DNA of 32,149 bases from an uncultured Alphaproteobacteria bacterium (GTDB lineage Bacteria; Pseudomonadota; Alphaproteobacteria; Methylaequorales; Methylaequoraceae), in NCBI GenBank assembly GCA_902563305.1, contig CACEWP010000012.1, forward strand, positions 1 to 32,149, read 5' to 3'. The translations under genes and the position numbers were made by a program. Of this stretch, positions 13,621 through 23,567 are shown piece after piece (position 1 is the stretch's first letter; the number at the start of each line of letters is the position of its first letter). The notes beneath the pieces were generated by a model. It had not been told where the DNA came from. It worked only from the letters and a program-made list of their open reading frames with translations, and searched no databases.

Positions 13621-15032
13621 TTAATTTTTGCTATCCTTAGATTGTTTGTTGACCCAGATACTCCTATTGGAGCTCCAGCAGTTATGACAACATAATCCCC
13701 TTTTTTTACTATTTTCTCTTTCTTTGCAAGATCACAAGCATTTTCAATCATACCAGAAAAACTTTTTGGTTCTAATGCATGTATATTATGTACCCCCCAA
13801 ATTAGAGCTAATTGTCTTGCGGTCAGCCTTTCAGGTGATAAACCAATAATTGGTACAGTGGGACGTTCTCGCGCGGCTCTTTTAGCAGTCCCACCAGATC
13901 TTGTATATGTAAAGATAGCTTTTGCAAAAACAGTTTTTACAACTTGGGACGCAGCAGAGCTTATTGCATCGGATGTTGTTTCTTCTAATTTAATTTTTTT
14001 ACTGTCAAGCATTTGTCTGTATGAAAAATCATTTTCAACCCCTCTTATTATTCTGTCCATTATTTTGACAGATTCTATTGGAAATTTTCCTGAAGCCGTC
14101 TCTGCTGAAAGCATAACACAATCTACTGCATCAAAAACAGCCGTAGCAACATCAGAGGCTTCTGCTCTTGTTGGAGATGGAGAATTTACCATAGAGTCAA
14201 GCATTTGAGTGGCTACTACAATCGGTTTTCCCTGATTTCTGCAAGCATCAACAAGTCTTTTTTGTATAATTGGTACTTCCTCTGGAGGCATTTCAACACC
14301 TAGGTCACCTCTTGCAACCATAGCAGCATCACAATGTTTTAAAATCTCATCCATTCTTTTTATTGCAAGAGGTTTTTCAAATTTTGCCATTATTCCAGTT
14401 TGTTCACCAGTATATTTCTTAAGTTCAATTAAATCTTTGGCTTTTTGAACAAAGGACAAGGCAACATAATCTAAACTCAAATTAAGACAAAGTTCTAAGT
14501 CTTTTATATCTTTATTGGTTAAAGAAGAAACTTTAATAAAAGTCTCAGGAATATTTACTCCCTTTTTATTCGAAACTTTTCCTCCATTGATTACCTCAGT
14601 AATAATTCTTTCAGTGTTAACTGATTCAACATTAAGAATAACTTTTCCATCATCTATCAATATTTTATTATTTTTTTTAACTGATTTAAAAATTTCAGGA
14701 TGCGGAAGAAGAACTCTGGACACATCTCCAAGTTTATGATTTAAATCCAATTTAAACTTTTGATTATCTTTAAGTACAACTGATGAATTTTTAAAATTGC
14801 CAATCCTTATTTTAGGTCCTTGAAGGTCTCCTAATATTGCAATAGGTCTTCCTAATCTTTTTTCATATTGACGGATATGATAGACTCTTCTTCGATGATC
14901 TTCATGAGTTCCATGACTGAAGTTTAGTCTAAAGATGTCTGCTCCCGCTTGAAATAATGAATGTATTTTTACTGGAGATGATGAGTTGGGACCAAGAGTA
15001 GCAATTATCTTTGTATTTCTATTTCTTAACAT
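13617..15032 (-). CDS. pyk: Pyruvate kinase
   Basis: Pyruvate kinase converts phosphoenolpyruvate and ADP to pyruvate and ATP, the last step of glycolysis. The 471-residue length is typical. Visible motifs: [13 protein letters not shown] near the start, [13 protein letters not shown], the catalytic-lysine region [29 protein letters not shown], and the signature [20 protein letters not shown] followed by [15 protein letters not shown]. The C-terminal allosteric domain has [20 protein letters not shown]. The gene is divergent from the N-formylglutamate amidohydrolase/DUF1244 genes, a neighbourhood that recurs in alphaproteobacteria. Confidence 0.97.
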   Translation of the reverse strand: MLRNRNTKIIATLGPNSSSPVKIHSLFQAGADIFRLNFSHGTHEDHRRRVYHIRQYEKRLGRPIAILGDLQGPKIRIGNFKNSSVVLKDNQKFKLDLNHKLGDVSRVLLPHPEIFKSVKKNNKILIDDGKVILNVESVNTERIITEVINGGKVSNKKGVNIPETFIKVSSLTNKDIKDLELCLNLSLDYVALSFVQKAKDLIELKKYTGEQTGIMAKFEKPLAIKRMDEILKHCDAAMVARGDLGVEMPPEEVPIIQKRLVDACRNQGKPIVVATQMLDSMVNSPSPTRAEASDVATAVFDAVDCVMLSAETASGKFPIESVKIMDRIIRGVENDFSYRQMLDSKKIKLEETTSDAISSAASQVVKTVFAKAIFTYTRSGGTAKRAARERPTVPIIGLSPERLTARQLALIWGVHNIHALEPKSFSGMIENACDLAKKEKIVKKGDYVVITAGAPIGVSGSTNNLRIAKIN

Positions 15033-15087
15033 TTTTTAAATACTTTATACTACACTTATTCTTTTTTTGATATAAAATTAAACGAAG

Positions 15088-15828
15088 ATGGCAAGAGTTT
15101 TTTTTGCAAATGATTTTATAAAAAAAAAATCAGTGAAGCATTTAATTTTCATTTGTGATCATGCAACAAACTATATTCCCAAAAAATTTAAGCAGCTAGG
15201 TATTACAGACAGAAAATTAAAAAGTCACATAGCTTATGATATTGGGGCTAAGACATTTACATTAAAATTAGCAAAAAAATTAAATCAATCTTATTTCTTG
15301 TCAAATTTTTCAAGACTTTTGATTGATCCTAATAGAAGCAAAACTGATCGAGATTTAATTATTAAAAAATCCTTTGAAACAAAAATACCTGGAAATATAG
15401 ATATCTCAACTGAAGAAAGAAAAAATAGAATTAAGTTCTATTATAACCTTTATCATGAAAATTTAGCTTACTTCGTTAAAAAAAAAATTAAGATGTTTGA
15501 AAAGGTTTATTTAATATCAATACACAGCTTTACAAAAAAATCATCAAATACTAATAGGGGTGTTGAGGTTGGGCTGTTGTGGAATAAAAATATGAATCTT
15601 TTGTTACCTATTCAGAAAATATTAATTAAAAAAAAAATACATCTCGGGAGGAATTATCCTTACTCTGGTTTTCACTTTAATCACACTTTAGATAAACTAA
15701 ATAAAACCTTTAGCCTCGACAATTTATCAATTGAAATAAGAAACGATTTGATTTGTGATGAAAAAGGAATTAAAAAATATGTAGAGTTATTTTCAAATAT
15801 TTTTAAGGACATGCTTGATGACTATTAA
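15088..15828 (+). CDS. N-formylglutamate amidohydrolase family protein
   Basis: Members of this family hydrolyse N-formyl-glutamate (histidine degradation) or related N-acyl amino acids in a metal-dependent manner. The 246-residue protein shows the family landmarks: ICDHATNYIP (22-31), AYDIGAKTFT (about 49-58), FSRLLIDPNRSKTDRDLI (about 74-91) and SIHSFTK (about 144-150). No other hut genes are near, and this form near pyk with DUF1244 is common in alphaproteobacteria, so the true substrate may differ. It overlaps the DUF1244 gene by 11 bp. The ATG at 15088 has a weak GAAG before it. Confidence 0.88.
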   Translation: MARVFFANDFIKKKSVKHLIFICDHATNYIPKKFKQLGITDRKLKSHIAYDIGAKTFTLKLAKKLNQSYFLSNFSRLLIDPNRSKTDRDLIIKKSFETKIPGNIDISTEERKNRIKFYYNLYHENLAYFVKKKIKMFEKVYLISIHSFTKKSSNTNRGVEVGLLWNKNMNLLLPIQKILIKKKIHLGRNYPYSGFHFNHTLDKLNKTFSLDNLSIEIRNDLICDEKGIKKYVELFSNIFKDMLDDY

Positions 15829-16075
15829 TCGTGAAAAGGAAAGTATAGAGGCGGCTACATTTAGAAGACTTGTTTATCATTTGCAAAGTAATACTGATGT
15901 GCAAAATATTGATTTAATGAACCTTGCTGGTTTTTGTAGAAATTGTTTATCAAAATGGATGGTAGAAGAAGCAAAAAAAAAAAATGTTTCTCTTGATTAT
16001 GAAAGTGTTCGAACAGAGATTTATGGGATGGAATACTCTGAGTGGAAAAAGAAATTCCAGACACCAATAAAGTAA
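15818..16075 (+). CDS. DUF1244 family protein
   Basis: A small 85-residue conserved protein of unknown function. It carries the family core FRRLVYHLQSNTDVQNIDLM followed by NLAGFCRNCLSKWM, with the invariant CxxC pair, and ends with YGMEYSEWKKKFQ. I choose ATG 15818 over TTG 15815; AAGGA lies about 8 bases upstream, inside the preceding gene. It is translationally coupled to the N-formylglutamate amidohydrolase gene and is followed immediately by the epimerase. The two Cys could bind a metal; that is inference. Confidence 0.93.
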   Translation: MTINREKESIEAATFRRLVYHLQSNTDVQNIDLMNLAGFCRNCLSKWMVEEAKKKNVSLDYESVRTEIYGMEYSEWKKKFQTPIK

Positions 16076-17029
16076 ATGAATATTTTAGTTACCGGTGCCG
16101 CCGGATTTATTGGTTTTCATACTAGTCTTTTTCTTCTTAAAAATCACAGTGTTTATGGTATTGATAACTTAAATAGTTATTATGAACCAAGTTTAAAAAA
16201 AAACAGACTAAAGATTTTAAAAGGATTTTCTAACTTTAAATTTTATAAAACAGATATACAAAATAAAAATTTACTTAAAAAATTTAAAAATATAAATTTT
16301 GATTTGATTATTAATCTAGCTGCACAAGCTGGTGTAAGACACTCTCTTAAAGATCCGTATGCGTATATTGACTCTAACATTTTAGGGCAAATCAATATGC
16401 TGGAATTTGCTAAGACTCATAGAGTGAAAAAATTTATATATGCAAGTTCATCTTCTGTATATGGTGGAAATAAAAAAATGCCTTTTTCAATTAAACATAG
16501 AGTAGATAATCCGGTCTCATTATATGCAGCTTCGAAAAAATCTACAGAACTTCTTGCAGAATGCTATTCTCATTTATTTAAGATTAACTGTATAGGTTTG
16601 AGATTTTTTACTGTGTATGGACCCTGGGGAAGGCCAGATATGGCAACCTTTATTTTTACAAAAAAAATATTGGAAAAAAAAAAAATAAATATTTTTAACT
16701 ATGGGAAAATGCAACGAGACTTTACTTATATTGATGATATAATTCAGGGAATTTCTGGAGCAGTTAATTTGAAGTGTGATGTTTCTCACAGGATTTATAA
16801 CTTGGGAAATAGTAACCCTGAAATTCTTGAACAATTTATAGCTATAATCGAGAAAAATTTAAAAGTTAAAGCCAAAAAAAATTTATTACCAATGCAACCA
16901 GGAGATGTAGAAAAAACTTTTGCTGACATATCCGAAAGTAAAAAAGATCTAAACTTTAATCCAAAAACTAAAATAACTGAAGGCATCCCAAAGTTTATTA
17001 GTTGGTACAAAGATTATTATAAAATTTAA
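16076..17029 (+). CDS. NAD-dependent UDP-sugar epimerase, probably UDP-glucuronate 4-epimerase
   Basis: An extended short-chain dehydrogenase of 317 residues. It has the NAD-binding GAAGFIG (7-13), the catalytic S/T region YASSSSVYGG (122-131) and YxxxK (Y150, K154 in SLYAASKKS). The segment LRFFTVYGPWGRPDMATFIF is characteristic of UDP-glucuronate/UDP-galacturonate 4-epimerases that supply sugars for lipopolysaccharide or capsule. The ATG follows the DUF1244 TAA directly. It appears as the last gene of the three-gene operon, with no other envelope-sugar gene in the window. Exact substrate is inferred from motif similarity. Confidence 0.9.
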   Translation: MNILVTGAAGFIGFHTSLFLLKNHSVYGIDNLNSYYEPSLKKNRLKILKGFSNFKFYKTDIQNKNLLKKFKNINFDLIINLAAQAGVRHSLKDPYAYIDSNILGQINMLEFAKTHRVKKFIYASSSSVYGGNKKMPFSIKHRVDNPVSLYAASKKSTELLAECYSHLFKINCIGLRFFTVYGPWGRPDMATFIFTKKILEKKKINIFNYGKMQRDFTYIDDIIQGISGAVNLKCDVSHRIYNLGNSNPEILEQFIAIIEKNLKVKAKKNLLPMQPGDVEKTFADISESKKDLNFNPKTKITEGIPKFISWYKDYYKI

Positions 17030-17034
17030 AAAAA

Positions 17035-18729
17035 TTAACTATAAAGTTTCTCAATATCATTTTTAAAACTTTTAAAAACTATTTGTCTTTTAACTTTTTG
17101 AGTTTGCGTTAAGAATCCATTTTCATATGTAAGTTGTTTTTCTAAAATTATGAATTTCCTAATTTTCTCAATCGAGTTCAATGACTTATTTATTTTGCTT
17201 AAAATATCTTTAATTGATTTTTTATGTCTTTTGTTTTCAAGAACTAATAACGCGATCAAATAAGGCTTGTTGTCTCCAAAAATGATAGCTTGATTTATTT
17301 CAATTTCTTTAGATAACAAAGATTCAATTTTTTGAACAGAAATATTGTCTCCGCCTGATGTTACAATTAAATCTTTTTTTCTTCCATTTATTACTAATCT
17401 TCCCTGTTCATCAAAAAAACCTAAATCACCAGTGTGAAGCCAATTATTTATGATAGTCTTCTTAGTAAGTTTTTTATTTTTCCAGTAACAGTCCATTAAA
17501 TTATCTCCCCTAACAAGAATTTCATTATCATCTGAAATTTTAACTTTAACATTCTTGACTGGAAGACCTACTGTTTTAGGGTCATTTAAATTTTTAGTGT
17601 TACAGCTGATTAACGGAGCTGCTTCTGTCTGTCCATAACCTTGTAAAAGGTTTAGTCCGACTTTATTAAAGAATAATCCAATTTTAGGATTAAGTGCGGC
17701 TCCCCCTGATATTAAAGCTTTTATTTTTCCTCCTAAAGTTTTTTTTATTTTATTTTCTAAAAAAATTTTAATAAAAAATTTTCCAAATATTAAATTCAAC
17801 TTATTATTATTTTCTTCTTCGATATAATTAAAAATACTTCTAAGTATGAATTTTTTTATTAGTCCAGAATCTCTAATCTGTCCTTTTATCTTTTTGAAAA
17901 TATTTTCGTATAATCTGGGAACGCCTGAAAATATTGTAGGTTGAACTTCATTTATTTCTTTCATTAATTTATCCAAAGAAGAACAAAAGAAGATTTCACC
18001 ACTTATTAAAAGAGGAAAATAAAGACCGGCTACTCTTTCATAAGAATGTGATAAAGGTAAAAATGATATAAATCTCTCTTTTTCAATTTTAAAATCTTTT
18101 ATTATTTCAAGAGCTGCAAATAAATTATGAATCAAAGCCTTATGGCTAAGAGCCACTCCTTTTGGATTTCCACTAGTACCAGAGGTATAAATAATTGTAG
18201 AGAGATCATTTTTATTAATTTTTTGAGATAAGAATTTATAATTTTTCTTAGAAATAATATCATTATAGTCTAAAAATTTTTTAGTTTTTTCAATGATAAT
18301 AATCTTTGACTGATCAAAATCTTTTAAAAGTGATCTATTTTTTAAATAAATTTCCTCACTTTCAAGTACAATAACCTTTGGCTGACAATCTTTGATTATG
18401 AATTTATTGTCAGATACATTGTTAGAAACAAACGAAGGTACTGTAGTTCCACCAGATTGCATAATTGCAATATCAAATTCAACCCATTCTATTCTATTTG
18501 ATGACAAAAGAAAGACTCTATCTCCCTTTTTAACACCCAATTGTTGAAGTGTAGATGCAAGTTTTTCAGCATCCAAACCAATATTAAGAAAGGATTTACC
18601 CTCCCAGACATTTTCACTTTTTTTGAATAAAAATCTTTGATTTGGAAATTTTTTTTTGTAGTAGACGAAAATATCTGTTAAGTTATTGGCTTTTTTTAAA
18701 AGACTTGAAAAATTAATTTTTTTATTCAT
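17035..18729 (-). CDS. AMP-dependent long-chain acyl-CoA synthetase
   Basis: A 564-residue adenylate-forming enzyme that activates fatty acids to acyl-CoA. Motifs visible: the ATP/AMP loop YTSGTSGNPKG (181-191), FLPLSHSYERVAGLYFPLL, LLQGYGQTEAAPLISCNT, WLHTGDLGFFDEQGRL and GRKKDLIVTSGGDNISVQKI. The ERVAGLYFPL and YGQTE features are like the FadD15/long-chain group. No signal peptide is seen. It may be membrane-associated. It is divergent from pepF with only 29 bp between start codons, and converges on the epimerase gene with a 5-bp gap. Confidence 0.92.
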   Translation of the reverse strand: MNKKINFSSLLKKANNLTDIFVYYKKKFPNQRFLFKKSENVWEGKSFLNIGLDAEKLASTLQQLGVKKGDRVFLLSSNRIEWVEFDIAIMQSGGTTVPSFVSNNVSDNKFIIKDCQPKVIVLESEEIYLKNRSLLKDFDQSKIIIIEKTKKFLDYNDIISKKNYKFLSQKINKNDLSTIIYTSGTSGNPKGVALSHKALIHNLFAALEIIKDFKIEKERFISFLPLSHSYERVAGLYFPLLISGEIFFCSSLDKLMKEINEVQPTIFSGVPRLYENIFKKIKGQIRDSGLIKKFILRSIFNYIEEENNNKLNLIFGKFFIKIFLENKIKKTLGGKIKALISGGAALNPKIGLFFNKVGLNLLQGYGQTEAAPLISCNTKNLNDPKTVGLPVKNVKVKISDDNEILVRGDNLMDCYWKNKKLTKKTIINNWLHTGDLGFFDEQGRLVINGRKKDLIVTSGGDNISVQKIESLLSKEIEINQAIIFGDNKPYLIALLVLENKRHKKSIKDILSKINKSLNSIEKIRKFIILEKQLTYENGFLTQTQKVKRQIVFKSFKNDIEKLYS

Positions 18730-18758
18730 TTAATTATATTAACTTTTACTTATTTTCT

Positions 18759-20507
18759 ATGTCAAATTTACCAACCTGGAATCTTGCAGATTTTTATCCT
18801 AACTATAAATCTAAGTTGATAAGCGACGATTTAAAAAAATTAAACAAGAATGTTCTGAAGTTTTCAAGTAAATTTAAGGGTAAACTTAAAAGTCTTGACA
18901 ATAAGGGACTGTTAGGCTCAATATCACAATATGAAAGACTTGAGGAAAAAATATATTTTTTAAAAAGTTTTTCTTTTTTAACCCATTGTACCCATCAACT
19001 GGATAAGCATATAAGTAAGTTCTACCAGGGAATTAGCGAAACCTTATCTAATATAGAAAAAAATCTTATTTTTTTTAGTCTCGAATTCAACAAATTAAGC
19101 AAAACAAAAATTAATTTTGTAAAGTCAACAAAGTACAAAAGTTGGATAGAGAATCTCAATAAATTTAAAAAATATCAGCAAATTGAAATAGTTGAAAAAC
19201 TATTAATGGAAAAATCATTAACAAGTTCATCTGCATGGATTAAGTTTTTTGATCAAACGATGGCAAGGCTTAAATTTTCCTATAGAAATAAAAAGTTAAG
19301 TGAAACAGAAATAATTAACCTTTTTTCGTCTCCAGATCAATCTATAAGAAAGGATGCTGCACTTAGTTTTGCTAAAACACTTAAAGAAAATATTTTTAAC
19401 TTTACTTTTATAATGAATAACATTTCTAAAGACCTTGATATTGACAAAAATCTTAGAGGTTTCGAATTTTCTGAATCGTTCAGACATCTCTCAAATCAGA
19501 TTGATAAAGAAGATGTAGACTCTTTGGTAAAAACAGTTAAGTCTAACTATAAATCTATCTGTCATCGATATTACACATATAAAGCAAAACATTTTGGTAA
19601 TAAAAAATTACATTTTTGGGATAGAAATGCCCCTTACCCTAAATCAAAAAACTCTGATATTTCATGGAAAGAGGCCAAAGATATAGTTTTAAGATCATAT
19701 TACGATTTTGATGAGAGATTAGGTGATGTTGCACAACTTTTTTTCAAAAATTCGTGGATTCATGCAAAACCTTTAGAAGGAAAAACCTCAGGTGCTTTTT
19801 CACATCCCACTGTTCCCTCATGTCATCCATATATTCTTCTAAATTTTCAAGGAAAAATAAGAGACGTTATGACGCTTGCTCATGAATTAGGTCACGGTAT
19901 TCACCAATACCTGGCTAACAAAAAAGGTTTATTTCAAGCAGACACCCCATTGACACTTGCTGAAACTGCAAGTGTTTTCGGAGAGATGCTAACATTCAAA
20001 TCTCTATTAAAAAATTCTAAAAATAAAAAAGAAAAAATCTATCTTTTACGGTCCAAAATTGAAGATATGTTAAATACAGTTTTTAGACAAATATCTTTTT
20101 TTAATTTCGAAAGAAATGTTCACGAAATGAGAATGAAAGCCGAATTGTCAGATGACGATATTTCAAAAATATGGCTATCAACGCAAAAAGAAAGTTTAGG
20201 AAACTCAATAGATCTTTCAAAAGATTATGAATGTTTTTGGGCGTATATACCTCACTTTATACATTCGCCTTTCTACGTCTATGCTTATGCATTCGGAGAC
20301 TGTTTAGTTAACTCTTTATATTCAAAATTCGAAGAGTCACCTGTTGGATTCAATAATAAATATTTAGACTTATTGTATTCAGGTGGATCAAAAAACTATC
20401 AAGTGTTATTAAAGAATTTTGGGCTTAACCCTAAAGATAAAGATTTTTGGCAAATGGGAATGAATCTAATTAAAAATCTCATAGATGATTTAGAAAAAAT
20501 AAGTTAA
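18759..20507 (+). CDS. pepF: M3 family oligoendopeptidase F
   Basis: A cytosolic zinc metallopeptidase that degrades oligopeptides. The 582-residue protein has the HExxH zinc motif as HELGH (375-379, in LAHELGHGIHQYLAN) and the third ligand E402 in LAETASVFGEM, the M3 arrangement. The substrate-site segment HSPFYVYAYAFGD lies near the C-terminus, as expected. N-terminal helices (about 1-200) match the PepF lid region. No Shine-Dalgarno sequence is obvious before the ATG at 18759. It stands 13 bp upstream of pntAA on the same strand. Confidence 0.95.
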   Translation: MSNLPTWNLADFYPNYKSKLISDDLKKLNKNVLKFSSKFKGKLKSLDNKGLLGSISQYERLEEKIYFLKSFSFLTHCTHQLDKHISKFYQGISETLSNIEKNLIFFSLEFNKLSKTKINFVKSTKYKSWIENLNKFKKYQQIEIVEKLLMEKSLTSSSAWIKFFDQTMARLKFSYRNKKLSETEIINLFSSPDQSIRKDAALSFAKTLKENIFNFTFIMNNISKDLDIDKNLRGFEFSESFRHLSNQIDKEDVDSLVKTVKSNYKSICHRYYTYKAKHFGNKKLHFWDRNAPYPKSKNSDISWKEAKDIVLRSYYDFDERLGDVAQLFFKNSWIHAKPLEGKTSGAFSHPTVPSCHPYILLNFQGKIRDVMTLAHELGHGIHQYLANKKGLFQADTPLTLAETASVFGEMLTFKSLLKNSKNKKEKIYLLRSKIEDMLNTVFRQISFFNFERNVHEMRMKAELSDDDISKIWLSTQKESLGNSIDLSKDYECFWAYIPHFIHSPFYVYAYAFGDCLVNSLYSKFEESPVGFNNKYLDLLYSGGSKNYQVLLKNFGLNPKDKDFWQMGMNLIKNLIDDLEKIS

Positions 20508-20520
20508 TTTATAAAACATT

Positions 20521-21651
20521 ATGAAGTTAGTAGTACCATCAGAAATTACCGCAGGTGAGAGAAGAGTAAGCATCACCCCGGACTGCGTACCTGCATTACT
20601 AAAGATGGGTTTTGATGTTTTTGTAGAAAAGGATGCTGGTATTAAATCATCGTACACAGATGACCATTATAAAAAAAGTGGTGCTAAAATCTGTTTAAGA
20701 CCAAAGGATTTGTATAACAAAGCTTCTATAGTAGTGAAAATCCAAAGACCAATAAATTTTAAAAATATTAATGAATATAATTTTTTGAAAGGTTGTGAAC
20801 TTTTAACTTTATTATATGAGCAAAAATTTACAAAGGAATTCAACCTTTTAAAAAAACTAAAGATAAATGTATTTGCATTAGAAAAAATGCCTAGAATTTC
20901 AAGAGCTCAAAGTATGGATGTGTTGTCTTCCCAAAGTAATTTGGCTGGCTATAAAGCTGTAATTGATGCCGCTAGTGAGTTTAATAAAGCTTTTCCATTA
21001 ATGATGACATCTGCAGGAACTGTGGCTCCTGCAAAAGTTTTAGTAATTGGTGCCGGGGTTGCAGGGCTTCAAGCTATAGCAACGGCAAAAAGACTTGGAT
21101 CAGTAGTCTTTGCATTTGATGTAAGATCCTCTACTAAAGAACAGGTTGAAAGTCTTGGGGCAAAGTTTGTAGAAGTTGAAAACGATGGTGACTCAGGAGA
21201 AACATCAGCTGGTTATGCAAAAGAAATGTCTAAATCTTATAAAAAAAAACAGAATGTGGTTTTACATGAAACATTAAAGAAAGTTGATATAGTAATAACA
21301 ACTGCTCTTATCCCTGGAAAAGACGCACCAAAACTTATAAGTAAAAAAATGCTAGAATCTATGAAGGTAGGTAGTATAGTAATGGATTTGGCATCCGAGT
21401 TTGGTGGTAACTGTGAATTAACAAAACATGGTGAGACAGTAGATTTTAAATCAAAAAAAATAATTGGTCCTAAAAATCTGGCATCAACCGTTTCTCAAGA
21501 TTCTTCAAGACTTTTTTCAAAAAATGTTGTCAATTTTCTTATGAATTCATGTGAGTCTGGAAAATTTAAAAGTTTTAACTGGGACGATGAAGTTGTCAAG
21601 GAGACATGTGTGATAAGAAACTTAACTAACCCTAAACAGAGAGGTCCCTAA
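20521..21651 (+). CDS. pntAA: NAD(P) transhydrogenase subunit alpha, NAD-binding part (PntAA)
   Basis: Domain I of proton-translocating transhydrogenase, which binds NAD(H) in the cytosol. The 376-residue protein has the alanine-dehydrogenase/PNT start (KLVVPSEITAGERRVSITPD), MPRISRAQSMDVLSSQSNLA and the Rossmann segment VLVIGAGVAGLQAIATAKRLG with FAFDVRSSTKEQVESLGA. The split of alpha into two proteins is the form typical of alphaproteobacteria such as Rhodospirillum. Its TAA overlaps the pntAB ATG. Together the three genes make NADPH from NADH using the proton gradient. Confidence 0.97.
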   Translation: MKLVVPSEITAGERRVSITPDCVPALLKMGFDVFVEKDAGIKSSYTDDHYKKSGAKICLRPKDLYNKASIVVKIQRPINFKNINEYNFLKGCELLTLLYEQKFTKEFNLLKKLKINVFALEKMPRISRAQSMDVLSSQSNLAGYKAVIDAASEFNKAFPLMMTSAGTVAPAKVLVIGAGVAGLQAIATAKRLGSVVFAFDVRSSTKEQVESLGAKFVEVENDGDSGETSAGYAKEMSKSYKKKQNVVLHETLKKVDIVITTALIPGKDAPKLISKKMLESMKVGSIVMDLASEFGGNCELTKHGETVDFKSKKIIGPKNLASTVSQDSSRLFSKNVVNFLMNSCESGKFKSFNWDDEVVKETCVIRNLTNPKQRGP

Positions 21652-21956
21652 TGGAAAATATTGATCCTATTATAAATTTATTAATGATTTTCATTCTAGC
21701 ATGTATTATTGGATACTATGTTATTTGGGGAGTAACATCAGCTTTGCACTCACCTTTAATGGCAGTTACAAATGCTATATCAAGTGTTATAATTGTTGGT
21801 GCTATTATAGCAGCAGGTCCTGAAGAAATAAATTTTTCTTCAGTCATGGGTTTTTTAGCGATAATTTTAGCCTCAATCAATATTTTTGGAGGTTTTGTAG
21901 TTTCACACAGAATGTTATCAATGTTTAAGAAGAAAGAAAAAAAGAAGGATAAATGA
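21651..21956 (+). CDS. pntAB: NAD(P) transhydrogenase subunit alpha, membrane part (PntAB)
   Basis: A 101-residue membrane protein with three membrane segments and the conserved block VTSALHSPLMAVTNAISSVI, equivalent to the C-terminal membrane domain of PntA. It ends in a basic tail (KKKEKKKDK). Its ATG overlaps the pntAA stop by one base and its TGA overlaps the pntB ATG (ATGA), so the three genes are tightly coupled. Confidence 0.97.
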   Translation: MENIDPIINLLMIFILACIIGYYVIWGVTSALHSPLMAVTNAISSVIIVGAIIAAGPEEINFSSVMGFLAIILASINIFGGFVVSHRMLSMFKKKEKKKDK

Positions 21957-23344
21957 CTGAAAATCTAACAGCGATCTGCTATTTAATATCAGCTATTTTT
22001 TTTATTCTAGCTCTTAAAGGTTTATCAAACCCTGAGTCGGCTAGAAATGGAAATGTTATGGGGATAATTGGCATGCTCATAGCGATCATTACAACACTTA
22101 ATAACCCAAATGTAGACTCTGTAGTACTTATTGTCCTAGGAATTATAATAGGCGGCGCTATTGGCACATTTATAGCCTTAAAAATTGAGATGACTGCACT
22201 ACCGCAGCTTGTTGCTGCATTTCATTCATTGGTTGGTTTAGCTGCAGTTTTTGTTGCAACAAGTGCATTTTACACTCCAGAAAGTTACGGAATTGTAAAT
22301 TCAGATGGTGATATATTTATTTCTAGTCTAGTGGAGATGTCAATTGGAGTTGCAATTGGTGCAATAACATTTACAGGATCAATCATTGCATTTTTAAAGT
22401 TACAAGGTTTGGTTAGTGGGGCTCCAACAACCTTTTTTGGGCAACATTTTCTAAATTTAATAATATTTATTTCTCTTATAATTCTTACGGTTATGTTCAC
22501 ACTGGAATCCTCAAAAGATACATTTTGGTTAATTGTATCATTATCTTTACTACTAGGCATACTATTGATTATTCCTATTGGGGGGGCAGATATGCCAGTC
22601 GTTGTCTCAATGCTTAATTCATATTCAGGGTGGGCTGCAGCCGGAATTGGGTTCACTTTATCTAATCATCTTTTAATTATTGTAGGGTCTCTTGTAGGAG
22701 CCTCTGGAGCTATCTTAAGCTATATAATGTGTAAAGGAATGAACAGGTCCTTCATCAGTGTTATATTAGGAGGCTTTGGGGTAGAAGAGGGAACATCAAT
22801 TGACAAAGATAAAAATAAAACTGTTAAGACTGGAAGTCCAGAAGATGCGGCGTTTATTATGTCAAATGCAAGTAGTGTAATAATTGTACCTGGGTACGGA
22901 ATGGCAGTTGCCCAGGCTCAACATGCTTTAAGAGAAATGTGTGATATTCTCAAAAAAAATGGAGTAACAATAAAATACGCAATACATCCTGTTGCCGGAA
23001 GGATGCCAGGTCATATGAATGTTTTGCTTGCTGAAGCCAACGTTCCATACGATGAAGTGTTCGAGTTAGAGGAAATAAATAGTGAGTTTTCTAATACAGA
23101 TGCTGCATTTGTAATTGGTGCAAACGATATAACAAATCCTGCAGCAAAAACAGATAAATCTAGTCCGATTTACGGTATGCCTATCTTAGATGTTGAAAAC
23201 AGTGGAACTGTTTTATTTGTGAAGAGATCTATGGCCTCAGGATATGCTGGTGTTGATAATGAGCTATTTTTTAGAGATAACACAATGATGTTATTTTCAG
23301 ATGCAAAAAAAATGGTAGAGGATATTGTAAAAAGTCTAAACTAA
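21953..23344 (+). CDS. pntB: NAD(P) transhydrogenase subunit beta (PntB)
   Basis: The 463-residue protein contains the membrane domain with about nine segments, including MTALPQLVAAFHSLVGLAAV, and a C-terminal NADP(H)-binding domain III with the typical IVPGYGMAVAQAQHALREM, KYAIHPVAGRMPGHMNVLLA and ANDITNPAA segments and the KRSMASGYAGVDNELFF end. It forms the proton channel with PntAB and exchanges hydride with PntAA. It ends 16 bp before the stop of the convergent rpsU. Confidence 0.97.
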   Translation: MTENLTAICYLISAIFFILALKGLSNPESARNGNVMGIIGMLIAIITTLNNPNVDSVVLIVLGIIIGGAIGTFIALKIEMTALPQLVAAFHSLVGLAAVFVATSAFYTPESYGIVNSDGDIFISSLVEMSIGVAIGAITFTGSIIAFLKLQGLVSGAPTTFFGQHFLNLIIFISLIILTVMFTLESSKDTFWLIVSLSLLLGILLIIPIGGADMPVVVSMLNSYSGWAAAGIGFTLSNHLLIIVGSLVGASGAILSYIMCKGMNRSFISVILGGFGVEEGTSIDKDKNKTVKTGSPEDAAFIMSNASSVIIVPGYGMAVAQAQHALREMCDILKKNGVTIKYAIHPVAGRMPGHMNVLLAEANVPYDEVFELEEINSEFSNTDAAFVIGANDITNPAAKTDKSSPIYGMPILDVENSGTVLFVKRSMASGYAGVDNELFFRDNTMMLFSDAKKMVEDIVKSLN

Positions 23345-23360
23345 TATGTTGATATTATCT

Positions 23361-23567
23361 CTAGTAGCCTTGGATCTCAAATTTTTTTCTTTGCATTTTC
23401 TTATACCTGCGAGTACATTCGTTTAACAATCTTGCTTTTTTTTCAGAAGGTTTTTCATAAGCCCTTCGCTGTTTCATCTCCTTGAAGATACCTTCTCTTT
23501 GAAGTTTCTTCTTCATAGCTCTCATAGCCTTTTCAAGATTGTTATCTCTTACATTTACTCTTATAAT
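23361..23567 (-). CDS. rpsU: 30S ribosomal protein S21 with an apparent AUU start codon
   Basis: A 68-residue S21 with the family core VRDNNLEKAMRAMKKKLQRE followed by GIFKEMKQRRAYEKPSEKKA. S21 binds the small subunit near the anti-Shine-Dalgarno end of 16S rRNA. No ATG, GTG or TTG is in frame between an upstream TAA (23580-23582) and the conserved core. The codon that aligns with the usual start Met is ATT (23567-23565), 7 bases after a perfect AAGGAG. I therefore call ATT as the start; ATA next to it is the only near alternative. Convergent with pntB and divergent from COQ9, a common alphaproteobacterial layout. Confidence 0.9.
   Translation of the reverse strand: MIRVNVRDNNLEKAMRAMKKKLQREGIFKEMKQRRAYEKPSEKKARLLNECTRRYKKMQRKKFEIQGY

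Noticed and set aside
23342-23357. TAATAT-GTTG-ATATTA hairpin between pntB and rpsU as a terminator
   Set aside because: A 6-bp stem made only of A/T pairs without a following T-run is too weak to call an intrinsic terminator.
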